From contig JAJDUM010000028.1 in assembly GCA_022826645.1 (NCBI GenBank), positions 1-64,000 of the forward strand: 64,000 nucleotides of DNA, given 5' to 3'. Made by a program: the position numbers and the translations under genes. The notes under the pieces are model-generated. The model did no database searches, was not told the origin of the DNA, and saw nothing but the letters and a program-made list of their open reading frames with translations. This DNA is from Candidatus Poribacteria bacterium. GTDB lineage: Bacteria; Poribacteria; WGA-4E; PCPOR2b. This document shows positions 44,683-53,450 of this stretch, in pieces (position 1 is the first letter of the stretch; every line of letters starts with the position of its first letter).

Positions 44683-45309
44683 ATGAGCAAATATCTAGGT
44701 TCTGTATGTAAATTGTGTCGAAGAGAAGGTGAAAAACTTTTTTTGAAGGGACAACGCTGCGATTCCCCGAAGTGCTCATTTGAGCGTCGTAGTTATCCGC
44801 CCGGTCAACACGGTCAGAAACTGCCTAAAATCAAAGATTACGGACGCCAATTACGCACCAAGCAGAAATCGAAGCGTATCTATAGCATTTTAGAAAAACC
44901 GTTTAAAAACTACTATACAAAAGCTGCACAACAGAAGGGCGTTGTAAGAGAGAATTTGCTAACACTGTTGGAACGTCGGTTGGACAACGTCATTTACCGG
45001 CTCGGTTTTGCCAATTCACGCTTGCAGGCTCGACAACTCGTTACACATAACCATTTCCTTGTGAACGGAAAAAGAGTTAATATTCCCTCTTACCTGATAC
45101 AACTTGGCGATGTTATTCAAACACGAGAGAAAAGTCGCAACGTAGCGGTTATTCAAGAAGCGTTAGAACGTTCTGAACACCGGGGTACACCAGATTGGCT
45201 TGAGTTGGATAAAGAGAAACAAGAGGGAGTTGTTAGGACGTTCCCCAACGTCGAGCAACTCGCCATCGACCTCCAAACACAGTTAATCGTTGAACTTTAC
45301 TCCAAATAA
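44683..45309 (+). CDS. rpsD: 30S ribosomal protein S4
   Basis: 208 residues. S4 starts assembly of the 30S body. SKYLGSVCKLCRREGEKLFLKGQRC holds the four-cysteine zinc-site type of N-terminus, and ERRLDNVIYRLGFANSRLQARQLVTHNHFLVNGKRVNIPS is the S4 RNA-binding domain. The site upstream of the ATG is weak. Confidence 0.97.
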   Translation: MSKYLGSVCKLCRREGEKLFLKGQRCDSPKCSFERRSYPPGQHGQKLPKIKDYGRQLRTKQKSKRIYSILEKPFKNYYTKAAQQKGVVRENLLTLLERRLDNVIYRLGFANSRLQARQLVTHNHFLVNGKRVNIPSYLIQLGDVIQTREKSRNVAVIQEALERSEHRGTPDWLELDKEKQEGVVRTFPNVEQLAIDLQTQLIVELYSK

Positions 45310-45337
45310 CACAGCCACTTGTAGGAGGATAAGATAG

Positions 45338-46303
45338 ATGACAGGGAGGGAAATCACCAAGCCAAAGCACCTCGTTACCGATCTTGATACATTGCAACCG
45401 GATTACGGGAAATTTGTTGCTGAACCACTTGAACGAGGATTTGGAACGACTATTGGTAACTCGCTGCGACGCGTCTTGCTTTCTTCAATCCAAGGTGCCG
45501 CCGTGATTGCCGTTGCTATTGATGGGGTAAAGCATGAGTTCTCGACGCTGGACGGGATGAAAGAAGATGTCACTCAAGTTCTCCTTAACCTTAAAGAGAT
45601 TCGACTTCGAGTTCATAGCGACGAGATTATCACCCTAGTTTTATCCGCAGAAGGCTCCGGTAACATCACAGCAGCAGATATCCAGCCCAACGGACAGGTT
45701 GACATCATCAACCCGGACCAACATATTGCAACGCTCGACAAATGCGATGGTTTGAATATGGAAATCCAAGTCTGTGGAGGCAGGGGATACGAGTTCGGGG
45801 AAGAACATCTAGACCACAGTCAACAGATCGGAGTTATCCCGGTCGATTCTAAGTTTTCACCAGTCAGAAAAGTTAATTTCTTGGTTGAAGAAACACGGGT
45901 CGGACACATGACAAACTATGACCGGCTTATCTTAGAAGTGTGGACAGATGCGAGTATCACCCCAAAAGAAGCAGTCACACAAGCCTCGGACATCCTGCTA
46001 GATCAATTTAGGCTCTTTAGCGATTTCGATGAAACCTACGTGGAACCGGTCGAGGAAATTGACGAAGAAGAACTTCAGCGTGAGAAATGGCTATCGAAGC
46101 CTGTCGCGGAACTTGAACTTTCAGTGCGATCCGCTAACTGTCTGGAAGCTGCAGAGATCACAACTATCCGAGACCTCGTGGTCAAGACTGAACAAGAAAT
46201 GTTGAAATTTCGGAATTTCGGTAGAAAATCCCTGAACGAGATTAAGGACATCCTTTCGGAGATGGGCCTCTCTTTAGGAATGACCCTTGGCAATGATGAG
46301 TGA
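45338..46303 (+). CDS. rpoA: DNA-directed RNA polymerase subunit alpha
   Basis: 321 residues. The N-terminal dimerisation domain has [28 protein letters not shown] and the [18 protein letters not shown] block. The C-terminal domain, which contacts upstream promoter DNA and activators, is [30 protein letters not shown] through [19 protein letters not shown] precedes the ATG. Confidence 0.97.
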   Translation: MTGREITKPKHLVTDLDTLQPDYGKFVAEPLERGFGTTIGNSLRRVLLSSIQGAAVIAVAIDGVKHEFSTLDGMKEDVTQVLLNLKEIRLRVHSDEIITLVLSAEGSGNITAADIQPNGQVDIINPDQHIATLDKCDGLNMEIQVCGGRGYEFGEEHLDHSQQIGVIPVDSKFSPVRKVNFLVEETRVGHMTNYDRLILEVWTDASITPKEAVTQASDILLDQFRLFSDFDETYVEPVEEIDEEELQREKWLSKPVAELELSVRSANCLEAAEITTIRDLVVKTEQEMLKFRNFGRKSLNEIKDILSEMGLSLGMTLGNDE

Positions 46304-46330
46304 ATTGCCCAAAAATAGAATATTGAAAAT

Positions 46331-46344
46331 CCCGATCGATCGGG
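46331..46344. repeat. Palindrome CCCGATCGATCGGG in the rplQ leader
   Basis: A fully palindromic 14-bp copy. Its right arm runs directly into the ribosome-binding site GGGGAGG of rplQ, so folding would bury the start of that site. Confidence 0.7.
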
Positions 46345-46358
46345 GAGGATGAATAGTC

Positions 46359-46712
46359 ATGCGTCACCGGAAAATGGGAAGGAAACTTGGAAGAACAAGC
46401 GGGCATCGCAAGGCATTGTTCAGCAACCAAGCCACCGCACTATTTGAACACGAACAGATTCGAACGACCTTGCCAAAGTGCAAAGAACTAAGGCGGGTCG
46501 CTGAAAAACTGATCAGCCTCGCTAAACGAGGCGATCTACATGCACGCCGTCAGGCCGCTAAGGTTATCCACGACCACGACATTTTGCAAAAATTATTCGA
46601 CGATCTTGGTCCCCGTTATCAAGATCGTAATGGTGGATATACCCGTATCATCAGAGGCGAACTGAGACGTAGCGACGCCGCTCAGATGGCGTATATTCAG
46701 TTGGTAGAATAG
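46359..46712 (+). CDS. rplQ: 50S ribosomal protein L17
   Basis: 117 residues. [45 protein letters not shown] and [25 protein letters not shown] match L17. GGGGAGG lies about 10 nt before the ATG and overlaps the end of a palindrome copy. Last gene of the supercluster; a strong terminator follows. Confidence 0.97.
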   Translation: MRHRKMGRKLGRTSGHRKALFSNQATALFEHEQIRTTLPKCKELRRVAEKLISLAKRGDLHARRQAAKVIHDHDILQKLFDDLGPRYQDRNGGYTRIIRGELRRSDAAQMAYIQLVE

Positions 46713-46734
46713 TGCAAATATCGATAAAAGCATA

Positions 46735-46772
46735 AAAAAAAGGCGCTGACTTTCAGTCAGCGCCTTTTTTGT
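46735..46772 (+). terminator. Intrinsic terminator of the ribosomal supercluster
   Basis: AGGCGCTGACT pairs with AGTCAGCGCCT around a TTC loop. The stem is flanked by an A-run upstream and TTTTTTGTTT downstream, so it could stop transcription from both sides. Confidence 0.92.
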
Positions 46773-46837
46773 TTCTCGACTCCAGGTATACCACAACCTG
46801 ACAGAGCAGCTCTAATTGTCACCCATCACAGCAACCC

Positions 46838-48124
46838 TCAATATCGATATCCCGCAGACACAAACACCCGGTTGGAGGTTTGACTTTCTGTGAGTAAGTT
46901 GCTTGATTGCTCCCATGAACCTCGCATGTAGGCAACATCAATTTTGACAATCTGGTCGAAGACCTTGCCTATCCCAATCGTCAGAAAGTCTCGGTCACTG
47001 TCTATCTCTCTATCTTGGAACGGGATTGGATCGCGGAAGTAACCGATGCGCACACTGGTTTCGATAACCGGTATACGATACTCCGCACCGACACGAATCT
47101 GTATAGTGCTGTCATAATACCGATTGAAGTTGTTCTGTGCATCCTCTGCTGGCAGCGGATCATATCCGGTCTGTGTCCAGTCCGTAAACTGGGCGTCGCC
47201 AGCTAATGTCACGCGTTTCTCTAAGAGTTTGATAGCAACACCGCCGCCAAACTGAAATGGACGTTCGATATCAAATAAGATTGATCCGTCATCGGCTTCC
47301 ACACTCTCGTCACCATCGTCGAATTCCACGATCGTCTGTTGTTCCCACAACTCGCTGACTTCAAGGTCCACCGGCAGTGTAACAGTCCCACCGAGTGTTA
47401 CATTTTCTCCAGCGAAAGCAAGCACGCCTATCCTACCGCCAAGACCTGAATACACTCTGTCTATGGTATCGTGATAAGCGAAACTCTTTACCTCTGGGTC
47501 AATGCTATTAATGTCTCCCGCTTCACTGTCCAACTCATAGAGACTTGATCCGTGCCAAAAGTCTATTGAGCCGCCAAGTAAGATATTTTCTGAGATAAAG
47601 ACACCCGTCCCCAAACTCCAGATACCCATGCCACCGCTGTTAGCGGTCATCTCATTCACATTAAATCCGCTAAACACCGAATCGTCCGACGGATCCACCC
47701 CTCGAATGGCAATCTCGGAATCAAAATTTTGAGGACGATTATATCCGAGCGCGAGCGCAATGCCACCGCGAGTTGCGTATAGAGGATAGACCAACCCAAT
47801 CGAATTCGGTCGAGTCTGTGATCCTTCAGCGTCTGCCGTACGACCACGGTTGAACTTCGTTTCTGTATCCCGTTCGCTATGTGCCAGACCGCCATACAAC
47901 TCAAACTTTCTGATCTGAGCAAGCCCCGCCGGGTTCCAATACAGCGCCGTAAAATCATCCGCAACACCGAGAAATGCGCCGCCCATCCCCATCGTCCTTG
48001 CACCAAGACCGAAGGTATTACCGATGGCAATCTCCTCTACCTGTGCAACTCCAATTCTGCTCCCAAACACAAAGTAAGTGAGCATCAACGCCAAAACAGT
48101 GGCGGTTTTCACTAATCTTCTCAT
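46838..48124 (-). CDS. Outer-membrane beta-barrel protein, PorV/FadL-like (UPF0164 type)
   Basis: A 428-residue protein with signal peptide (MRRLVKTATVLALMLTYFVFG, cut near SRIGVAQ). TMGMGGAFLGVADDFTALYWNPAGLA is the family hallmark, and alternating beta strands run to a C-terminal aromatic, VSAGYRY, as in outer-membrane barrels. Relatives include FadL-type transporters and the PorV component of T9SS. The frame extends to 48208, but ATG 48124 is chosen because the signal peptide starts there and AAGGAG lies 12 nt before it. It starts 7 bp after the lipoprotein gene, so they form a unit. Confidence 0.85.
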   Translation of the reverse strand: MRRLVKTATVLALMLTYFVFGSRIGVAQVEEIAIGNTFGLGARTMGMGGAFLGVADDFTALYWNPAGLAQIRKFELYGGLAHSERDTETKFNRGRTADAEGSQTRPNSIGLVYPLYATRGGIALALGYNRPQNFDSEIAIRGVDPSDDSVFSGFNVNEMTANSGGMGIWSLGTGVFISENILLGGSIDFWHGSSLYELDSEAGDINSIDPEVKSFAYHDTIDRVYSGLGGRIGVLAFAGENVTLGGTVTLPVDLEVSELWEQQTIVEFDDGDESVEADDGSILFDIERPFQFGGGVAIKLLEKRVTLAGDAQFTDWTQTGYDPLPAEDAQNNFNRYYDSTIQIRVGAEYRIPVIETSVRIGYFRDPIPFQDREIDSDRDFLTIGIGKVFDQIVKIDVAYMRGSWEQSSNLLTESQTSNRVFVSAGYRY

Positions 48125-48131
48125 TGGACTG

Positions 48132-48764
48132 TTATCTCCTTCTGGACCTTCGGGACCTGTCGCGCCGTGACTCAGACGAACCACGAGCGGGCGTCTTATT
48201 CTCCTCATCCTTCCTCAACGACCTATCCGGACGCCCTGAAGACGGGTGGCGAGATCTGACTCCTCGATAGCTTTGCGAGCGTCGCTTACCAAAATTCAAA
48301 TCGCCAATTCTGGAAGTCCGCTGCGGGTAGCGATAGCGATAGGGACGATACCCATGATAGCGATATGATCCATAGTATGAATAATATGGATAGTAGGAGT
48401 ATCCGTAATAGGGATAAAGGGGATGATAGCCACCATAGTAGTATGGATAAGCGGGATAGTAGTCGTAGTAATCGTGGCGGTAAGACCGATAATAACGGCT
48501 AGAATAACCGTAGCTCGGTTTGCGACGTCCGTAGTACCCTTCATCGTCCACTTCGGAGGGCTCCCCTTCCACTTCAACCTCTCCTTGCTGCTCCTGTCCA
48601 GGTGTCACCTTTTCGTCCCCGTCTTCGCGTTCGTGCGCGTCTTGATGACGATAGGAGGTTTCTCGGGTTGAAGGGGGCGTCTCGTAGTAACCAATCTGTG
48701 TGTAACACCCTGCGAAAGCAATCACCGCCAGCACGAGTGCAATCGAGAGAACGAATCTGTTCAT
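48132..48764 (-). CDS. Tyrosine-rich lipoprotein
   Basis: A 210-residue predicted lipoprotein. The signal peptide MNRFVLSIALVLAVIAFAGC ends in a good lipobox with Cys20. After an acidic stretch (EDGDEKV...EVEVEGEPSEVDDEG) come about 80 residues made mostly of Tyr, Gly, Pro, Ser and Arg with many YY and YPY units, and then a basic Arg/Ser-rich tail ending RRDRSRRSRRR. It is low-complexity and probably disordered; no family is recognised. ATG 48764 is chosen over 48770 and 48794 because GGAAGG is well placed before it. It is the first gene of a pair with the barrel protein and may decorate or gate it. Confidence 0.7.
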   Translation of the reverse strand: MNRFVLSIALVLAVIAFAGCYTQIGYYETPPSTRETSYRHQDAHEREDGDEKVTPGQEQQGEVEVEGEPSEVDDEGYYGRRKPSYGYSSRYYRSYRHDYYDYYPAYPYYYGGYHPLYPYYGYSYYPYYSYYGSYRYHGYRPYRYRYPQRTSRIGDLNFGKRRSQSYRGVRSRHPSSGRPDRSLRKDEENKTPARGSSESRRDRSRRSRRR

Positions 48765-49265
48765 GGTCATCCTTCCTTTCCATAAATTGTTCATAGGTTG
48801 ACCTAACGGTATGTGTTGAGTATATCATATAGCACATACCCACTGCCAACCGAAAAGTTATAACCCCTTAAGCCGGTGATCTGACCGCTATAGATTGTGA
48901 TTGACAGATGCGTGAAGCTATCATAAAATCTTGCTTGGCAAAGATTTGTCTAAATATATGCAATTAAGATGCCACAATTCATCTGTACTGAAACCAGACA
49001 GAACTCCCACAAACTGTCCAACTTAACTGTAGTAAACATAAGTTGAATTATAGTGAATTATAGAAATAAGTAGACATTAATGGTAGTAGGCACACTCCGT
49101 GTGCCGTAACTCGGCGAGCAAGGTCCGTGACTTGGTTCGCTCATCATGTCTAAGTAATTCTAAAGTCTACCATAAAAAAATTGTGGCAACAATGATACAA
49201 CTTTATATCGTAAGTGCTACATGAAACTGTATTCACATCAGCACACAACATAAAAGGATATTACG
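48765..49265. other. Divergent spacer with one inverted-repeat element
   Basis: Lies between the divergent lipoprotein and creatininase-family genes, so it must hold promoters for both. A minus-strand TATATGATATACT region near 48820 is a possible -10 area, but no clear -35 box was found. The only other feature is the element at 49049-49174. Confidence 0.5.
49049..49174. mobile_element. Miniature inverted-repeat element (TATRGT...TAGAA ends)
   Basis: The left end TATAGTGAATTATAGAA and the right end, read inward, TATGGTAGACTTTAGAA are related inverted repeats with TAGACA just inside both. 126 bp, no coding capacity. The cargo contains a GGCACACTCCGTGTGCC hairpin. Same family as 18759, 25408 and 53225. 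Confidence 0.65.
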
Positions 49266-50162
49266 ATGAAAAGAGAAGTGCGCTGGGAGCGGATGTTCCC
49301 CGACGAACTGGAAGCCGCGTTTGAGGAATGTCCCATCGTCTATTTCTGCTACGGCTTGTGCGAACCCCACGGTCCCCAGAATGCGGTCGGACTCGACGCT
49401 TTGAAAGCACATGCGATTGCGTGTCGAACAGCCCATGAGCACGGCGGTATTGTTGCTCCGCCCGATTATTGGCATATCCACGAACACGGCGGCTATGCAC
49501 TCTGGGCAAATCGGACTGTTGGAGAGGTCCGTCCATGGCTGACCGCAATGCCTGCGTGGATGCATTTCAAGAATATCTGCTATCATGTTCGGGCAGCGGA
49601 TGCCATGGGATTTCATGCCGCCCTCCTTTTGACAGGACACTACGGTCCCAACTGGAAAGACCTCAAGACCCTGCTTGAAATCCTGCAACCGCATTTTGAT
49701 ATGCAGCTATACGGTCTGCCCGATTTCGAGGCGAATCAACCCGGCTTCGATCGCGATGGCAACAGCGGCGGAGATCACGCCGGCAAAGTTGAAACCTCGT
49801 TCCTCTGGGCACTGGAACCTGATTGCGTCGATGTCTCGCGTCTACCAGCATCGGACGCACCGGGACCCCATTTTGCTATGGGACCAACCGCCCACGAATC
49901 GGACCGCCAAGTGGGTGAACGAATGGTTGCCGATGAAGTCCGGTGGCTTGGTGCGAAAGCAAAGGAACTGCTCGATACCTATACCGAACCATCGTCAGGA
50001 CGTCAACCCCTCACCTTCGATCAGATTGAAGAGATCTGGGAACGCGATGTTCGCCCACAACTAAGGGAATTCGAAAGTATGCAGAGCAGCTGGAGCGATG
50101 ATGATGGACCGTCTCAAGATTCCCGCTGGTACGCCCAATGGCGTGTACCGGATCGTGGATAG
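49266..50162 (+). CDS. Creatininase family amidohydrolase
   Basis: A 298-residue protein of the creatininase fold, two-metal enzymes that open cyclic amides. Metal-site motifs are CEPHGP (Glu33, His35), Asp44 in VGLDALK, TGHYGPN (His125) and DHAGKVETS (His171, Glu176). In most relatives the residue at 174 is acidic (HAGE); here it is Lys, so substrate or metal use may differ. AAAAGGATATTACG precedes the ATG. Creatinine is only one possible substrate; the family also includes deformylase-type members. The neighbouring PhyH and sarcosine-oxidase-like genes suggest a pathway for N-methylated amino compounds. Confidence 0.85.
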   Translation: MKREVRWERMFPDELEAAFEECPIVYFCYGLCEPHGPQNAVGLDALKAHAIACRTAHEHGGIVAPPDYWHIHEHGGYALWANRTVGEVRPWLTAMPAWMHFKNICYHVRAADAMGFHAALLLTGHYGPNWKDLKTLLEILQPHFDMQLYGLPDFEANQPGFDRDGNSGGDHAGKVETSFLWALEPDCVDVSRLPASDAPGPHFAMGPTAHESDRQVGERMVADEVRWLGAKAKELLDTYTEPSSGRQPLTFDQIEEIWERDVRPQLREFESMQSSWSDDDGPSQDSRWYAQWRVPDRG

Positions 50163-50183
50163 GTACGCGAAAGGAGCGGAAAA

Positions 50184-50942
50184 ATGTCCCTCACCGAAGG
50201 ACAGATCAAGGCTTATGAGGCAGAAGGCTTCGTTCCAAAAGTTCAAATTTCAGACGAAACCGAAGCCACCCGACATCGGAAACTATTTGACGAATTAGAA
50301 GCCAAACTAGGGCGCGAGGAATGTCATCTCGGGTTAGTCGACCGACATTTTGAGGAAGAATTCATCTGGGAGATTGCAACCCATCCAAAGATTCTCGACT
50401 GTATCGAAGCCTTGATAGGACCCGATGTTATGATGATATCCAGCCACTTCTTCTGCAAATATGGACCAGATCAAAAAAAGTTTGTGGCATGGCACCAGGA
50501 TGTAACCTATTGGGGACTTGAGCCGCCCGAAGCGATTACTGCGTGGTATGCAATCGACGATAGCGATTGCGAAAACGGTTGCATGCGTGTGATTCCCGGC
50601 ACCCACCGTCCCGGCATTCGGGACCATGGGAAATCCGGACAGGAAGGAAACCTGTTAAGTATCGATCAGGAAGTGCCAGTCAGTAAGGCTGAGGAGCAAA
50701 ATGCTGTAGACCTCGTTCTGAAGGCAGGCGAAATCTCAATCCATCACGGCACATTGATTCACGGCAGCCTGCCCAATCAATCTACACGGCGACGCTGCGG
50801 CTTGACAGTCCGCTACGTTCCTACTTGGGTCAAGCAGGTTGAGAGGAACTCGCTGGGACGTAACTGGTCGGCAATTCTGTTGCGCGGCGAAAACAGAGAG
50901 AAGAATTTTGATGAACTCCCCAAACCATTCCCAATCAAATAA
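50184..50942 (+). CDS. Phytanoyl-CoA dioxygenase (PhyH) family protein 4
   Basis: A 252-residue Fe(II)/2-oxoglutarate oxygenase. His104-x-Asp106 (AWHQDVTYWGL) and distal His193 (TLIHGSLPNQS) form the iron site, with an Arg in the TRRR stretch near 203 for 2-oxoglutarate. NGCMRVIPGTHRPG is the family loop. AAAGGAGCGG precedes the ATG. It lies 21 bp after the creatininase-family gene and 58 bp before the FAD enzyme, so all three may be one transcript. Its role in that unit could be oxidative N-demethylation, which is a guess. Confidence 0.9.
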   Translation: MSLTEGQIKAYEAEGFVPKVQISDETEATRHRKLFDELEAKLGREECHLGLVDRHFEEEFIWEIATHPKILDCIEALIGPDVMMISSHFFCKYGPDQKKFVAWHQDVTYWGLEPPEAITAWYAIDDSDCENGCMRVIPGTHRPGIRDHGKSGQEGNLLSIDQEVPVSKAEEQNAVDLVLKAGEISIHHGTLIHGSLPNQSTRRRCGLTVRYVPTWVKQVERNSLGRNWSAILLRGENREKNFDELPKPFPIK

Positions 50943-51000
50943 CTGATTGGAATTTCCCAATTCCTACTTCACGTATCGCCGTATCAGGAGACCAAAAGAA

Positions 51001-52119
51001 ATGTATGATGCCATTGTTATCGGAGCAGGAGTAATGGGCAGCGCAACAGCCTATTACCTCGCCAAGGCAGGGGCACGCACACTGGTATTAGAACAGTTCT
51101 CCCGCGGACATACCTTCGGCAGTTCCCATGGAGACAATCGCATTATCCGCCTGATCTACGAGAAGCAGTTCTATACAGAATTGATGAAGCATGCCTATGC
51201 AGAATGGCGTGAAGCGGAGAAGGAATCGGGGAAGGATCTGCTGTTCACCACCGGCAGTGTGGTAATCGGACAGGAAGGACACGAATATCTCCACGATATG
51301 GGTGTGAGCCTCGATGCCGCTGGGGTCGAATCCGAATGGTGGGACCAACGACAACTAGCAGACCGGTTCCCACAGTTCAGGATTGAAGACGGAGTGGATG
51401 CCCTGTGGCAGAAGGATACCGGTTTCCTGTACGCTTCAGCGTGTGTTTTGACCTACCTCCAACTCGCCGAAACGCATGGAGCGGAGGTGCGGGAGAATAC
51501 GCCGATAACAGAAATTAACTGGCAGGGCACCCACCCCCAAGTGATTGCAAAAGGGGAACGCTTTCAAGGAAAAAAAGTGATTGTAACCGCGGGGGCGTGG
51601 ACCGGACAGATCCTCAGTGAACTGAATCTCCCGTTAACCGTCACCCGGCAACAGGTGGTGTATTATCGACCAACCGATGCGAGTCTGTTTCAGCGGGGCA
51701 AATTCCCGATTTTCCTCGATGTAACGTGGGATGAGGTTTTGTACGGATTTCCCGTGTTCGGACGTGAAGGCGTAAAGATTGCGCGGCACGGGATGGGGCA
51801 GCCGGTGTCTCCCGATACATGTGACCGCACGCCCGATCCTGACTATATCGAGCACCTCCGCTCTTTCCTGCGTGAGCGTATCCCCGATGCTGCCGGCGAA
51901 GCACTTTTCGCGCAGGTCTGTCTCTACACAGAAACGCCCGACGAAGATTTTATCATCGACACACACCCGGATTGTGCGAACCTTGTCTTAGCAACCGGAT
52001 TCTCCGGGCACGGTTTCAAGTTCGCCAGCCTTGTTGGACGTATGCTTTCGGAAATGGCGCTTGAGGGAACAACAGGTTTCGACATCAGTCCATTCCAGCT
52101 GGCGCGTTTTGAGCAATAG
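51001..52119 (+). CDS. Monomeric sarcosine oxidase-like FAD enzyme (SoxA/SolA type)
   Basis: A 372-residue flavoenzyme of the DAO/MSOX family. MYDAIVIGAGVMGSATAYYLAKAGARTLVLE binds the FAD ADP moiety. Cys307 in QVCLYTETPDEDFIIDTHP matches the cysteine that holds FAD covalently in monomeric sarcosine oxidase, and GFSGHGFKFASLVG is the C-terminal signature. Sarcosine, N-methyltryptophan or related N-methyl amino acids are likely substrates. The frame is open from 50947; ATG 51001 is chosen for the FAD motif and the AGGAG 10 nt upstream. Confidence 0.92.
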   Translation: MYDAIVIGAGVMGSATAYYLAKAGARTLVLEQFSRGHTFGSSHGDNRIIRLIYEKQFYTELMKHAYAEWREAEKESGKDLLFTTGSVVIGQEGHEYLHDMGVSLDAAGVESEWWDQRQLADRFPQFRIEDGVDALWQKDTGFLYASACVLTYLQLAETHGAEVRENTPITEINWQGTHPQVIAKGERFQGKKVIVTAGAWTGQILSELNLPLTVTRQQVVYYRPTDASLFQRGKFPIFLDVTWDEVLYGFPVFGREGVKIARHGMGQPVSPDTCDRTPDPDYIEHLRSFLRERIPDAAGEALFAQVCLYTETPDEDFIIDTHPDCANLVLATGFSGHGFKFASLVGRMLSEMALEGTTGFDISPFQLARFEQ

Positions 52120-52157
52120 ACAACCAAGCCGTCTACCCATCAAGCCTCTCCCCCGAA

Positions 52158-53144
52158 TCAGTTCGCACTCCAGTTGGGTGTCTGAATCGTATCAGCGATG
52201 GCAAACGCCTTCTGAAGCTCAGATTCAGTAAGCGATGGCACATCGATAGCAGCCACATTTTGTTCAATCTGCTGCATCGTCTTCGCGCCTGCGATGACGC
52301 AAGAGGTGCCGGGATGGTCAAGCGTAAAACGGAGCGCTGCTTGAACCATTGTGCGTCCACTGTTTTCTGCGAGGAAACCGAGCGCTGGCAGCTTTTTGAA
52401 GGCATCAATAGACCCCGGCCGATTGAAACGCTCGTGACGTATATCCTCCTTCGGAATCTCGCTGCTCTGGAAATATTTGCCCGTTAGCATCCCCTTCGCC
52501 AGCGGAACACGGATGAGCGTACCAATATTCTCCTGCTTCGCGAAATGAAGCAGCGCATCCGCATCGCGTTCAAGCAGATTGTAGCCGATTTGCAGCAGGT
52601 GAATCTCGCCCAACCCGCGAAGCTTATCAATCGCCTCCCGATCGTTCGTCGAAACACCGTACCAACGGATCTTGCCCTCATCCCGCAACCTTGCCAGCGC
52701 CTCCATGACAGCCGGCATCGCCCCTTCCAACGGAATGGCATGAAGTTGATAGATGTCGATATAATCTGTATCCAACCGCTTCAGACTCCCTTCTACCGCT
52801 TCAACGATCCGCTTCTCCGCCTGCGTCGGCAGATCTGGATCGTTCGCATCCAACCCGCTGTTTGGGCTAACCTTGGTGGCGATAACCCATTTATCCCGCC
52901 TCCCCCGCAATGCCTGTCCGACGATCTCCTCACTGTGACCTGTACCGTAACTCTCTGCGGAATCAATCAGGTTCATACCAAGTTCCTCTGCACGATGGAT
53001 GAGCGCGATCGATTGCTGCTCGTCGGTTCCTGTCCAACCCGTCCGTGTACCATCTGCCTGTTGTCTTACCCCAGAGATCGGAAACGCCCCTATCCCAATC
53101 TCTGAAACTTTGAGTCCTGTTTGTCCGAATGTTCGATATTTCAT
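52158..53144 (-). CDS. Aldo/keto reductase
   Basis: A 328-residue NADPH-dependent TIM-barrel reductase. The catalytic tetrad is visible: Asp61 and Tyr66 in DSAESYGTGHSE, Lys91 in ATKVSP, His135 in YQLHAIP. MKYRTFGQTGLKVSEIGIGAFPISG is the usual start. GGAGGG lies 7 nt before ATG 53144, so the frame extension to 53177 is rejected. Convergent with the sarcosine-oxidase-like gene and not part of its unit. The substrate is unknown. Confidence 0.93.
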   Translation of the reverse strand: MKYRTFGQTGLKVSEIGIGAFPISGVRQQADGTRTGWTGTDEQQSIALIHRAEELGMNLIDSAESYGTGHSEEIVGQALRGRRDKWVIATKVSPNSGLDANDPDLPTQAEKRIVEAVEGSLKRLDTDYIDIYQLHAIPLEGAMPAVMEALARLRDEGKIRWYGVSTNDREAIDKLRGLGEIHLLQIGYNLLERDADALLHFAKQENIGTLIRVPLAKGMLTGKYFQSSEIPKEDIRHERFNRPGSIDAFKKLPALGFLAENSGRTMVQAALRFTLDHPGTSCVIAGAKTMQQIEQNVAAIDVPSLTESELQKAFAIADTIQTPNWSAN

Positions 53145-53224
53145 TGGAGTCCCTCCGCTTAGCCAAGATTTAATCAATTGACATAAATCATTTTACTTGA
53201 AAACCCGGTTGGAGTCAAATCGTC

Positions 53225-53422
53225 TACGGGCTATTGATAGAAGTGTCGGAGAGCTAAACTGCGGGGCTATTTAACGGCGCACTTTGCCAAAGTCCTCTGA
53301 CAAGGGGGATTTAGGGAGTTAGCTGTCTGATAAGAGGGATTTTACCAAGTCCCCCTGATAAGAAGGATTTAGGGAGTTAGCCGTGCATTGGGAGTGTCTA
53401 ACCAATTCTAAAATCTACCGTA
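53225..53422. mobile_element. Composite miniature element with tandem AGTCCYYCTGAYAAG modules
   Basis: The right end TTCTAAAATCTACCGTA is a good match to the TATGGT...TAGAA family; the left end TACGGGCTATTGATAGAA is worn. The cargo holds two tandem AGTCC(T/C)(C/C)CTGA(C/T)AAG...GGATTTAGGGAGTTAGC units with a partial unit between them. The same module, inverted, is in the element at 3158. Confidence 0.5.
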
Positions 53423-53450
53423 GATGTCCTTAGCTACATTGCGTTTATCC

